A stretch of DNA of 64,000 nt, from assembly GCF_039710355.1 (NCBI RefSeq), contig NZ_JBDKWZ010000013.1:146792-210791 (forward strand), in the 5' to 3' direction. Within the stretch, counting starts at the first letter, position 1, and each line of letters starts with the position of its first letter. The notes beneath the pieces are model-generated. The model worked only from the letters and a program-made list of their open reading frames with translations, had not been told where the DNA came from and searched no databases. This DNA is from Rapidithrix thailandica. Its GTDB lineage: Bacteria > Bacteroidota > Bacteroidia > Cytophagales > Flammeovirgaceae. Position numbers and translations under genes: made by a program. Below are positions 33,976 through 42,889 of the stretch, in pieces.

Positions 33976-35205
33976 ATGAAAGAGATTAAAAGTATTTTAG
34001 AAGCCTATCAACGCATAGATTTTACAGAACGAAAAGCGGCTTTGGCTACGGTAGTCAAGGTACAAGGCTCTTCCTACAGGAGACCCGGAGCCAGGATGCT
34101 TATGACTGATGACGGTCGTTGGACCGGGGCGATTAGTGGTGGTTGCCTGGAAGGGGATGCTTTGCGCAAAGCAAGAATGGCGATTTTGGATAAAAAGTCG
34201 AGCCTGATTACCTATGATACTATGGATGATGCCGCTGCGGCCCAGATAGGTCTGGGTTTGGGCTGTAATGGGATCATTGATGTATTGATCGAGCCGATTG
34301 ATGAAAGTGACCCGAACAATCCTGTGCGGATATTACAGCATATAGCCTCGGGCAGAGAGGTTGTTGCATTGGCAACGGTTTTTGACTCCGCAGGTGAGAA
34401 TCCCGGTATTCAAATAGGGCAACGACTATTGTTTCAGGGTGATCAGGTAACATATAATAGTTTTCAAAATACCCATTTTGCCGGCTTGTTGGCCGAAGAT
34501 GTGCAACAAGCCCGGGATAGTGGAGTGTCTGTAACTAAAACCTATGATTTTCCGGATACCACTGTAGAGGCGTTTATTGAAGTAATCAAACCGGAAATCA
34601 AATTGGTCATTTTTGGAGCCGGATACGATACGATTCCTCTGTCATCAATGGCAAAAGAGATGGGTTGGCAAGTAATCATGTCTGACGAGTGTGTGGCGCA
34701 TATTACACCTATCCGCTTTCCGAAAGCGGATGCTTTGATTCATTCCAAACGAGAAGATATCTTACGAAAAATTGAATTCGATCCCTATACGGCAGTGGTG
34801 TTGATGTCCCACAATTACCTCTATGACCTGGGAGTGTTCAAGCAATTATTTTCTCATGAGTTGACAGAACAACTGGCGTATGTAGGTGTGGTAGGCCCCC
34901 GGAAGCGGTATCAGAAAATGATAGATGAATTGCAAAAAGATGAGGAGGTACATACGGATGTCTTGATGATGAATAAGGTACATAGTCCGATTGGTTTGGA
35001 TATCGGTGCGGAAACCCCGGATGAAATTGCTTTGGCCATTATCGCTGAAGTTCAGGCGCGCTTTACCAATCGTACCGGCGGATTCTTAAAGGACAAACCC
35101 GGGTATATTCACAAAAGAGACAAGGAGGAAGGGCCTTCTATCGAAAGAATTTATGCACAACCGCAATTCAGGTCATGTGATATCCAAGTAGGCAGGGATT
35201 TGTAA
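33976..35205 (+). CDS. XdhC/CoxI family protein
   Basis: A 409-residue protein of the XdhC/CoxI family, which inserts or sulfurates the molybdenum cofactor in xanthine-dehydrogenase-type enzymes. The N-terminal XdhC domain has VQGSSYRRPGARML and SGGCLEGDALRKA; the C-terminal Rossmann-like half (residues 215-360) starts with VIFGAGYDTIPL and includes VLMSHNYLYDL and VVGPRKRYQKM, ending with the family motif PIGLDIGAETPDEIALAIIAE. Its usual partners, the molybdoenzyme subunits, are absent; a MocA-like cytidylyltransferase lies 7 kb away on the far side of the trehalase locus. Confidence 0.9.
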   Translation: MKEIKSILEAYQRIDFTERKAALATVVKVQGSSYRRPGARMLMTDDGRWTGAISGGCLEGDALRKARMAILDKKSSLITYDTMDDAAAAQIGLGLGCNGIIDVLIEPIDESDPNNPVRILQHIASGREVVALATVFDSAGENPGIQIGQRLLFQGDQVTYNSFQNTHFAGLLAEDVQQARDSGVSVTKTYDFPDTTVEAFIEVIKPEIKLVIFGAGYDTIPLSSMAKEMGWQVIMSDECVAHITPIRFPKADALIHSKREDILRKIEFDPYTAVVLMSHNYLYDLGVFKQLFSHELTEQLAYVGVVGPRKRYQKMIDELQKDEEVHTDVLMMNKVHSPIGLDIGAETPDEIALAIIAEVQARFTNRTGGFLKDKPGYIHKRDKEEGPSIERIYAQPQFRSCDIQVGRDL

Positions 35206-35376
35206 AGAAGAGGCGTTAAGTTTGAGGGTCAATGTTTGTTTTTTAACTCCAAGGCATGCACTAAATAAACCTGAACACATCAATGACGTGCCCAGGTAAT
35301 TGTAGAATTTACAAGCTTTTCAGACTTGCGAAATTTGGCTATTATTTTATACTGTCTTTTGAGTCCGAAGGTTGAG

Positions 35377-37014
35377 TTATTTTACTTTTTCCGGCTCAAG
35401 AACGGGGAGAGTATCTTTTTCTAAAACGGTCAGTAAGGCCAGTGCTACGCCATTGGTCCAGCCAAAGCCATCTTGTAAAGGGTATTCTCCGCCCCCTCCG
35501 GACAGGGAGGTGTCTGCCACGTTATACTTTTCCACCATTTTGCCGGTTTGTTGATATATTTTCCGGTTCAGGTGCAGCCACTTTTGTGTGATTTCGGTAG
35601 CCAGTGAATCTTGTTGGTAGTTTTTCAAACCTTGTATGGCAAGCCATTGCAAAGGAGCCCAACCATTGGGGTAGTCCCACTGTTGACCTGTATCAGTGAG
35701 CGTAGTGACAAGGCCGCCTGAAAGTAAAAAGCTTTCTGCCAACTTCTCTGCCACTTTGGAGGCTTGCCGGTTGGTAGCAATACCAAAATACAAAGGGTAA
35801 ACACTTGCCAGTGAGAGTACCGGACTGGCTTGTTTTTCTTGAAAATTGTAATCGACAAAGAAGCCCAGTTCTTCATTCCAGCAATATTTTAAAATGGCTT
35901 CTTTGCGTAAATCTGCAATGGCACGGTAGTAAATTGCCTTGGCTTCATTCTTTTGATGCAGGTTGAGTTCATACAAGGTATATTCTAATTTGTACAAGAG
36001 GCAATTTAGATCTACCGGGATAATTTGTGTAGTAAAAATGCTCGAGAGCGATTGCCCGTCTTTGAACCAACGGCTACTGAAATCCCAGCCTGATTCGCAA
36101 GCTGCCTTGATATTCCGGTACAAATTTTTTTGGTCCGTATCCGGTAAATCTTTAGCCAAAGTGACATCTTCCGCATAAGACTCGGCCCTGGGAGTTTGAC
36201 TATTATCCCAATAGCGGTTCAAAATTACATCCGGTTCCAGCCTCACCACTCTTTTATGACCAGGTTGTCGAGGGGTGAGCAGGTCTTTGCCATCCATCCA
36301 GAAATTGTATTCTTTTTCCAATTGTGGCAAGTAACGTAGCACCGAGTCCATGCTTTGCTGTTGAGCCAAAAGCATAACCATACTTGCATAGAAAGGCGGC
36401 TGAGAACGACTGAGGTAGTAGCTGCGGTTACCATTGGGAATAAAGCCCACTTCCTCGATCAAATAACTGAAATTGTTGACCATATTTTGAATCAAAGTCC
36501 ATTCGTTGGAGGCTGCCAGACCTAACATGGTAAAGTAACTGTCCCAATAATAGATTTCCCGGAATCTCCCTCCGGGCACAATATAAGGTTCGGGGAGGGG
36601 AAGCAAGGAGCTGGTAGCCGGAGTAAAAGTTGCCTTCCGGGTAAGGTAAGGCCATAAGGCAAGGATATGCTCTTGCATACTACGGCTTGAATCGCTCTGA
36701 AAAGTGTTTTGAGAACTTGCAGGCAATTGAAAGTGTGCATGTATAAATTCGCTGAGATTAAAATTTTGATCCTCTTTTTGTTTTTGATACAACGCGCGTA
36801 TTTCTAAGGGAGAAGAAAGTGGGATACAGTCCACAAAGGTTTTGGAATCTTTGAAAACCGCATGGGTCTGTACCTGATCAAATAGTTCGCTAAAAGCCTT
36901 GTCCGGAATATACCGCTTAATCTCCTGCCCCTTCTCTTTCCGGTCTTTGCAGGCGTACAAACCGGAAAGTAAAAGCAAAATGATGAATAAATGCTTGATA
37001 GAAGTAGTTGTCAT
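35377..37014 (-). CDS. exported trehalase (GH37), lipoprotein
   Basis: A 545-residue GH37 trehalase splitting trehalose into two glucose units. I start at the ATG at 37014, which begins a lipoprotein signal (IILLLLSGLYACKDRKEK). The family signatures are PGGRFREIYYWDSYFT near residue 160 and QWDYPNGWAPLQWLAIQGL near 450, and DRKSG-like Arg/Asp residues line the middle. The lipid anchor suggests a periplasmic or surface enzyme, unlike the cytoplasmic TreF type. It follows the TonB-dependent receptor in the same direction across a 73-bp gap with a hairpin, so receptor and trehalase probably form one unit for trehalose use. Confidence 0.93.
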   Translation of the reverse strand: MTTTSIKHLFIILLLLSGLYACKDRKEKGQEIKRYIPDKAFSELFDQVQTHAVFKDSKTFVDCIPLSSPLEIRALYQKQKEDQNFNLSEFIHAHFQLPASSQNTFQSDSSRSMQEHILALWPYLTRKATFTPATSSLLPLPEPYIVPGGRFREIYYWDSYFTMLGLAASNEWTLIQNMVNNFSYLIEEVGFIPNGNRSYYLSRSQPPFYASMVMLLAQQQSMDSVLRYLPQLEKEYNFWMDGKDLLTPRQPGHKRVVRLEPDVILNRYWDNSQTPRAESYAEDVTLAKDLPDTDQKNLYRNIKAACESGWDFSSRWFKDGQSLSSIFTTQIIPVDLNCLLYKLEYTLYELNLHQKNEAKAIYYRAIADLRKEAILKYCWNEELGFFVDYNFQEKQASPVLSLASVYPLYFGIATNRQASKVAEKLAESFLLSGGLVTTLTDTGQQWDYPNGWAPLQWLAIQGLKNYQQDSLATEITQKWLHLNRKIYQQTGKMVEKYNVADTSLSGGGGEYPLQDGFGWTNGVALALLTVLEKDTLPVLEPEKVK

Positions 37015-37044
37015 ACAATGTTTATTTAACAAAGTCGATAGAAA

Positions 37045-37079
37045 TCTTCCTGGCAAGCCTTACTAGCATGCCAGGAAGA
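37045..37079 (-). other. intercistronic hairpin between receptor and trehalase genes
   Basis: Perfect 11-bp arms (37045-37055 and 37069-37079, TCTTCCTGGCA and complement). On the minus strand only TTTC follows, so it may be a weak terminator or an mRNA-processing/stability element that sets receptor and enzyme ratios. Confidence 0.5.
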
Positions 37080-37087
37080 AAAAAGCA

Positions 37088-40042
37088 TTAAAAATTGTAA
37101 GAAATGGAAGCCCGGAAAGCCCTGCCCAGGATAGGGCGTGCCATGAAGAATTCACCGGGGGCACTGTCTGCTCTGGGGTTTCCTTCGGTTAAACCGATGG
37201 AGTTGCCTATGTTGGTGATATTTGCCGCAAAGCGTAAATTATTAATTTCATAAGAGGCTCCGGCATTGAATACACTGTAAGCGGGCAAGCGGAATGTATT
37301 TTCATTATCACTGAATTTTTCGCCAAAGTACTGATACTCTCCGAATACACTCAAGCCTTGAATGATTTCATAGGAAGGCCGTACGGTGAGAAAAATTTTG
37401 GGAATCCTACGTACTTGCTTGCCATTGTTATTCGTAATATTTCCTTCATCATCGGAGAACTCGAAATCTTTAAACTCCGGATTCTGAACGGTACCGGAAA
37501 CGTTGAGCCCGAAGTCTCCCAGTTGTACAATTGTTTCGACTTCCAGCCCAAAGTTATCCGCTCCGGCAAACTTGTTTTCGGACTCTCCGCTGAGTTTGAT
37601 GTCGGTAAAGGCCAGGTTTTCCATATTCATAAAGAAGGCATTGGCAAATACCGCCAGGTTGGGTGAAGAATATTTGTAGCCGAGTTCTACCTGAGTAACC
37701 CGGGTAGGTTTGATGGCACTCAAATCATTCATATTATCGAAATAGGCTTCTTCGATCGGGGAGCGGAAGCCACTACTGACCCGGACATACGTAGCCATGT
37801 TTTCATTGAATTTATAATTCGCTCCAAGTGAGCCGGCAAATTCATCCACATCATACGTCCAGTAGCGTTTGGGGCCTGTCAGTACGGTAACGGCATCGTC
37901 CGCCCGGGTAGAGGGATCCCCCAGGTCTTTGGAAAAGAATTCTGCATCCGCTCCAAAGCCGGAATACCGGGCAATTTCGTACCGGCCACCTAAGTCGATG
38001 GTCAGTTGATCCATCAAGTCAAATTCTGTATTCAAGAAGAAGGCATTGATTTTACCTCTGGTTTGCGCTCTTCGGGCGAGCCAAGTAATTTGAGTCACAC
38101 CGTCTTGAGTCAGGTAATATCCTTCGTCATCCGGGTCCAGATCTCCGTCAGCTATATTTAACAAGCGAGGTTCTTCGGCAATCTCCAGTAAAATATTACT
38201 CCAGTTCCATTGTTGATCCGCGTTGTAATTTGCGAAATAATATCCTGCCGTGATACTGATAATATCATAATTAAAGGAGAACTGCATATTATTGGCAAAA
38301 GAGTTCATCTGCTTTTCAATGGTCCAGAAGCCTACTTGGGCTACCAAACCGTTTCCATTCAGCGAATTGGGATTCAGAATTTCTTCCCCGGTATCAGCAT
38401 AGCTATAGATAGGATTGGTTATTCCTGCTGCTTCGGCAAACTCTATGGCATTGGTAGGAGGGGCGCCACTGAAAAGCGCATCGTATTGCAAGTCGATTAC
38501 AGTCCTGCGCAAGGAGTTTTTAAAGGTGATATGAGGGCTTAAATCCCGGATAAATTCACCTCCGAATGCTGTGACGTTGGGGTGTACACCGTTTTCCAGG
38601 CTACGTTCAAAGGTGCCTCCTTCTGCCAAGGGAATGCGTAACTTATTCGCGTTGACGCTGGAAAATGTACCGAAATTGGGGTCAAAACCGGGAATCCCCT
38701 CAGGGTCATCAGGGTTTTTTAATGGAATCGGGGTATAAAACAGGTTCCGGTCGTCCAGTTTTTTAACATATACCCGTACATGGCCATTGTCTAAAAGATA
38801 CGTCAGGTTGGCTTTGATTTGCCCACCCAAGTTGGCTGGATAGCCTGTAGAACGGATTCCTTCATCATAGCGGTAAAAGCCACCGATGTTATAACGTAGC
38901 TTTTCTCCGATAGGCCCACCGAAATTCAAATCGGTACGGAACATTCCATAGTCACTTACGGTGATTTTGCCTACACCTCTGAATTCAGGGCCTCCGGTTT
39001 TACTGATAAAGTTGATGATTCCACCGGGGGCATTGCTGGCAAAGATGGCCCCGGAACCTCCCCGTACACTTTCCATTTTGTCGATGGATTCGTCTACCCG
39101 TAAAAAGTTATCGGCATTGGCAAATTGCAAGGCCCCGTCTTCAAATACAGGCAACCCGTCTTCTTGTACCTGCACAAATTCGTACGCTCCCGCTGCCGGG
39201 ATTCCCCTTGCAAAAAGGTTGTTTCCTACGTCTCCCCCAGAACTTTCCACATAAAAACCGGGAATGGTTTTAAGGAGGTCAGCGGTATTGATCGGGGCTT
39301 TTTGTTCGATTTGTTTCGAGCTCAAAGTGGTGATGGCCACACTGGATTCGATTTTGGCCCTGGGGTTTCGTACCCCGGTAACAACAATATCATCCAAGTG
39401 TAAGAGGTCGGGGCTGAGTTGAAAACTGGCCTGTGTGGCTTGCCCGTTACTGACACTGATGTTTTGTTTTTTAGTTTTGTATCCTACAAAAGAGGCCACC
39501 AATACATAGCTACCCGCTTCTACACCATTGATGGCAAAAGCTCCGTCCAAGTCGGTGACGCTCCCTTTGGTAGTGCTCTCCAGGTATACACTCACTCCCA
39601 CAAGCGCATCGCCATTTTCATCTTTTACGCTCCCTTCCACAGAGCCTGTTTGTTGTGTTTGAGGAGAAGGAGGGTTTTTCCTGACAGGGAAAATAGTGTA
39701 GGTTTTCTCCCCGATTTTTTGAAAGTCCAAGTGATGTGGGGATAAAATATTCCGGAGAATTTTGTCCACCTGTTTGCCTTCGGTCAAGCCTTTGGCAGCG
39801 AGTTTGTCTGCGGTAGTCGCTGCTTCATAAAGAAAGGCAATATTAAAGTTACTTTCCAACTGGGAAAGTGCTTTTGTCAAAGAGATTTTCTCTTGAAAGA
39901 CCGTCTTTTGGGAATTTCTGGAGTCTGCCCATTGGGCCTTGTGGAGGGCCGTAAGATTTTGTTCGGCCAATGAATTTACTACCATCATTAATAGGCAAAC
40001 CAAGGTAAGCCCACTTCGTAGAGTAATTGTTTCCATTCTCAT
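37088..40042 (-). CDS. TonB-dependent receptor with STN signalling and carboxypeptidase-like domains
   Basis: A 984-residue outer-membrane transporter. A signal peptide (about 27 residues, ending NSLAEQ) precedes an STN domain (residues 40-115, the part that contacts FecR), a carboxypeptidase-regulatory domain (130-215; GSVEGSVKDENGDALVGVSV), the plug (LDDIVVTGVRNPRAKIESSV ... GGIINFISKTGG) and a long barrel ending in Phe. With the anti-sigma factor and ECF sigma immediately upstream, it is a FecA-type signalling receptor. No SusD follows, so uptake is of the FecA/maltodextrin kind. The adjacent trehalase points to trehalose or a related disaccharide. An ATG at 40036 is an alternative start. 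Confidence 0.92.
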   Translation of the reverse strand: MRMETITLRSGLTLVCLLMMVVNSLAEQNLTALHKAQWADSRNSQKTVFQEKISLTKALSQLESNFNIAFLYEAATTADKLAAKGLTEGKQVDKILRNILSPHHLDFQKIGEKTYTIFPVRKNPPSPQTQQTGSVEGSVKDENGDALVGVSVYLESTTKGSVTDLDGAFAINGVEAGSYVLVASFVGYKTKKQNISVSNGQATQASFQLSPDLLHLDDIVVTGVRNPRAKIESSVAITTLSSKQIEQKAPINTADLLKTIPGFYVESSGGDVGNNLFARGIPAAGAYEFVQVQEDGLPVFEDGALQFANADNFLRVDESIDKMESVRGGSGAIFASNAPGGIINFISKTGGPEFRGVGKITVSDYGMFRTDLNFGGPIGEKLRYNIGGFYRYDEGIRSTGYPANLGGQIKANLTYLLDNGHVRVYVKKLDDRNLFYTPIPLKNPDDPEGIPGFDPNFGTFSSVNANKLRIPLAEGGTFERSLENGVHPNVTAFGGEFIRDLSPHITFKNSLRRTVIDLQYDALFSGAPPTNAIEFAEAAGITNPIYSYADTGEEILNPNSLNGNGLVAQVGFWTIEKQMNSFANNMQFSFNYDIISITAGYYFANYNADQQWNWSNILLEIAEEPRLLNIADGDLDPDDEGYYLTQDGVTQITWLARRAQTRGKINAFFLNTEFDLMDQLTIDLGGRYEIARYSGFGADAEFFSKDLGDPSTRADDAVTVLTGPKRYWTYDVDEFAGSLGANYKFNENMATYVRVSSGFRSPIEEAYFDNMNDLSAIKPTRVTQVELGYKYSSPNLAVFANAFFMNMENLAFTDIKLSGESENKFAGADNFGLEVETIVQLGDFGLNVSGTVQNPEFKDFEFSDDEGNITNNNGKQVRRIPKIFLTVRPSYEIIQGLSVFGEYQYFGEKFSDNENTFRLPAYSVFNAGASYEINNLRFAANITNIGNSIGLTEGNPRADSAPGEFFMARPILGRAFRASISYNF

Positions 40043-40260
40043 ATCTAGTTAAATTTTTGCAATAAAAATCCATCAGTTCTCTTCGTTGATATTTGAAGTA
40101 GAGAGAACCGTGATAGTTGTCCGGTAGTTGACCTTTGTTTAAGGTAGCGACCTTTGTATGATCGCTGATTTTAAGTTATTTATCGGTGAATTAGGGCCCT
40201 TTCAAGGATTAATAGAGGACTATTCCGTTTAAAAAAATAGAGAATATAGTCCGGTTCTGT

Positions 40261-41352
40261 TTACATGGATGATTTGGTTTCGGATATATTGATTGTATTC
40301 GTTTTTCGGTTAACAGAAACTTGTAAATCGAAGATTACTGAAATGGCATCCAGTAAAATTTTTACATTGTCACTAGGTACTTTTCCGGTTAATTTTCTTT
40401 GTGCAATTTCAGGAGCCACCGACACATGCAAGCCATAAGTGTCATTAATAATGGTTGAAAGTTCGAGGAGTGGGGTGTTTTCAAAGACTAAATAATCATT
40501 TTGCCAAGAGGAATAAAGTTCCGGATTGGTAGCTTTTTTTATATAACTATCCTTCCGGTCACTTGATTCAATTAATTCTCCGGGTAATACGACTAAGGTA
40601 TCTGTATGTTGAAAACGGGTACGGACAGGCGCTTGCTTCTCCTGCACCTCTATTTGATTACTATCTTTAAAACGGATCTTGATCTTTCCGGAAGTCAAGA
40701 CTACCCGGGTCTTGTGTGTCCGGCTTTGTACGTTAAATTGTGTACCCAGAACTTCCACATTTAACGCTTCGGTATGTACGGTGAATTTTGGCCGGCCTAT
40801 GGCTGGCGTTGGAGTGACTTTGAAATAGGCTTCTCCTGTTAGCCAAACTTCCCGGTCTCCGGCCTCTTTCCAGTTTTTGACATATTTCAATTCGGAGTTG
40901 GCATTCAACACTACTACCGAGCCATCCGGCAAGCGAACTTCTTTTTTATGTCCAAAATGAGTAGATACCGTGTGAAATTGCTGCGTGTACAGGAAATAAA
41001 ACAAGAGGCTGCCCATAAGCAAAAGCCCTGTAATGCCAGCCGCTATCTTTCTATTGAAAACCGAAAGGAAACGGTTTTTGTACGGAAGAGCCTTTTCCGG
41101 AGGGACTTGATTAATGGTTGAATGGACTTTTCTCCACTCTGCTTCCACAATGTTATGAGGGAGTAGTTTTGTTTTGAATTCAATGCTATTGAGTAATAAA
41201 GCCGCATCCTCTACGGTTTTGGCCTTTTCAGGATGTGCTTTCAGCCAGGTTTGCCAATTAGCATCATTCACTGTATAGTCACTCAATACCCACTGACGAA
41301 AACCCTCGTGGTTCAGAAAATCTTCTACTTCATATGCGAGTAAGTTCTTCAT
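40261..41352 (-). CDS. FecR family anti-sigma factor
   Basis: A 363-residue inner-membrane anti-sigma regulator. I use the ATG at 41352 (MKNLLAYEVEDFLNHEGF). The N-terminal 80 residues are the cytoplasmic sigma-binding part. A membrane segment follows near residue 92-114 (AAGITGLLLMGSLLFYFLY), then the periplasmic FecR domain (KEVRLPDGSVVVLNANSELKY, VWLTGEAYFKV, VLGTQFNVQS) and a C-terminal DUF4974 domain (LSTIINDTYGLHVSVAPEI). This is the Bacteroidota layout. It lies between the sigma gene and the receptor, and would relay receptor occupancy to the sigma factor. Confidence 0.93.
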   Translation of the reverse strand: MKNLLAYEVEDFLNHEGFRQWVLSDYTVNDANWQTWLKAHPEKAKTVEDAALLLNSIEFKTKLLPHNIVEAEWRKVHSTINQVPPEKALPYKNRFLSVFNRKIAAGITGLLLMGSLLFYFLYTQQFHTVSTHFGHKKEVRLPDGSVVVLNANSELKYVKNWKEAGDREVWLTGEAYFKVTPTPAIGRPKFTVHTEALNVEVLGTQFNVQSRTHKTRVVLTSGKIKIRFKDSNQIEVQEKQAPVRTRFQHTDTLVVLPGELIESSDRKDSYIKKATNPELYSSWQNDYLVFENTPLLELSTIINDTYGLHVSVAPEIAQRKLTGKVPSDNVKILLDAISVIFDLQVSVNRKTNTINISETKSSM

Positions 41353-41504
41353 AAGCCTATTGAAATCAAAGCTATTCTTTGAAAGTCCGGCACATTTCCC
41401 AACCATCCGGCTTTCATTAGTATAGAGAAGGAGGCTTGAGTTTTGTACTTCGGTTTTTTCAAAAAAATATGAAAAATCACATTTTTATTTTTAAAGCTAT
41501 GGAA

Positions 41505-42107
41505 TTAGAGGGTTTTGGAATAACTGAGCAATGCGTAAACGAATAGAAGTAATGCTTTTCGGAATGCCTTGATGGCCGTATGCATGGCATTGCGTACCGA
41601 TTGGTATTGAAGTGCCATTACTTCAGAGATCTCCTTATAATCCAGGTTGTTGAAAAAGCGCAGGTAGACGACTTCTTTTTGAGTATCGTTCAAGCGATCA
41701 AAAGCTTGCCGGAGCTTGCGTGTGAGTTCTTCGTTTTGTTCATCCTTGATTTTAAGCTCTTCGCTGGAAAGTTGAAAAAGCACTTGTTCTTCCCGGGCTT
41801 CCATGGTGAGAGAGTGTTGCTTTTTTATCTTCTGAAGGTTTTGAAGTAATCTACGCCGGAGTGATTTTACGAGGTATCCTTTGATATTTTTTACCGTCCC
41901 CAATGCGTTGCGTTTGGCCCATATTTCTATAAAAAGCTCTTGTAAATTGTCTTTTACCAGCTCCTCGTTGGCGATGAATTTCGTGCCATAATTGTATAAG
42001 TCCGGATAGTATAAATGAAAAATTTTGGCAAAGGCTTGTTGGTCACTTTGTTGAAAAGCTTTCCACAAGGAGGCATCATCTGTCGTGTTTTTTGAAGGTG
42101 TCAGCAA
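41505..42107 (-). CDS. ECF RNA polymerase sigma-70 factor, FecI-like
   Basis: A 200-residue extracytoplasmic-function sigma factor. Region 2 is in residues 15-85 (AFAKIFHLYYPDLYNYGTKF, LVKDNLQELFIEIW, the -10 binding helix) and region 4 is an HTH at 130-185 (LNDTQKEVVYLRFFNNLDYKEI, QSVRNAMHTAIKAFRKAL). It heads a three-gene signalling row with the FecR protein and the STN receptor, transcribed away from the MocA-like gene. By analogy with FecI it would drive the receptor and trehalase when substrate is bound; autoregulation is possible but not shown by the sequence. Confidence 0.92.
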   Translation of the reverse strand: MLTPSKNTTDDASLWKAFQQSDQQAFAKIFHLYYPDLYNYGTKFIANEELVKDNLQELFIEIWAKRNALGTVKNIKGYLVKSLRRRLLQNLQKIKKQHSLTMEAREEQVLFQLSSEELKIKDEQNEELTRKLRQAFDRLNDTQKEVVYLRFFNNLDYKEISEVMALQYQSVRNAMHTAIKAFRKALLLFVYALLSYSKTL

Positions 42108-42218
42108 GGTTTTTTTCAGTTTTCCGGAAGGTAATTTAAAGAATTTGATTTAGATTTCAACAATAGGACAGAATCCATCATTGCTATCGGGTGGGTAACA
42201 ATTATACCTGTATTGAAA

Positions 42219-42845
42219 ATGATCAAAAAACACTTTTCACTAGGAACCATCATTTTGGCAGCCGGGGCTTCAGTACGTTTGGGTAGCCCTAAACAATTGG
42301 CCCGCTTGGAAGGAGAAACATTACTTAATCGCACTATCGAACTTGCAAGCCAGTTGCCAGAGAGCCAAACGGTTGTGGTATTAGGTGCTCATCAGGAATT
42401 GATACGGCCCAGCATCCGGTACCAGCAACTGACCTTTATTGACAACCCGGCTTGGGTGCAGGGGATGGGAAGTAGTATTGTTCATGGAGCTGCGTATTAT
42501 TACGAACACTATCCGGACACGGAGTACTTACTTTTTCTGCTCTGTGATCAGATTTACGTATCCGTTGAATTATTGAATGAAATGCGGGACACTGCCATCC
42601 GGACGAATGCTCCTGTAATTGCCTGTAGCTACGCCAATAGTCTGGGAGTTCCCGCGATGTTTCACCGGTCTTTGTTTCGGGATTTGTTGAAACTGCCTTA
42701 TGCAGCCGGGGCCAAAAAGTTGATCATGCAATACCTTAACGATTGTGTGGCGGTCCCTTTCCCGCAAGGAAAAATAGACATTGATACTACGGAAGAGGCT
42801 CTGCGAAGAGGTGTGGAATTATTTAAAAATAAAGCAGAAAAATAA
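42219..42845 (+). CDS. MobA/MocA-like nucleotidyltransferase
   Basis: A 208-residue nucleotidyltransferase of the family that makes molybdopterin cytosine or guanine dinucleotide. The signature is LAAGASVRLGSPKQLARLEGE, with a later FLLCDQIYVS (metal-binding Asp) and NPAWVQGMGSSIVHG. MocA makes the cytosine form used by xanthine-dehydrogenase-type enzymes and normally works with XdhC, of which one relative lies at 34 kb. I start at the ATG at 42219; a TTG at 42213 precedes it. Its upstream region (42108-42218) is shared with the divergent sigma gene. No molybdoenzyme is in the window. Confidence 0.85.
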   Translation: MIKKHFSLGTIILAAGASVRLGSPKQLARLEGETLLNRTIELASQLPESQTVVVLGAHQELIRPSIRYQQLTFIDNPAWVQGMGSSIVHGAAYYYEHYPDTEYLLFLLCDQIYVSVELLNEMRDTAIRTNAPVIACSYANSLGVPAMFHRSLFRDLLKLPYAAGAKKLIMQYLNDCVAVPFPQGKIDIDTTEEALRRGVELFKNKAEK

Positions 42846-42882
42846 TCCGGGAGTAGAGAGCCTGATTGACTATACTCCCGGA
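42846..42882 (-). terminator. terminator of the fumarylacetoacetase gene
   Basis: TCCGGGAGTA (42846-42855) pairs with TACTCCCGGA (42873-42882); TTATTTTTC follows on the minus strand. It directly abuts the stop codon of the MocA-like gene. Confidence 0.7.
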
Positions 42883-42889
42883 TAAAAGG

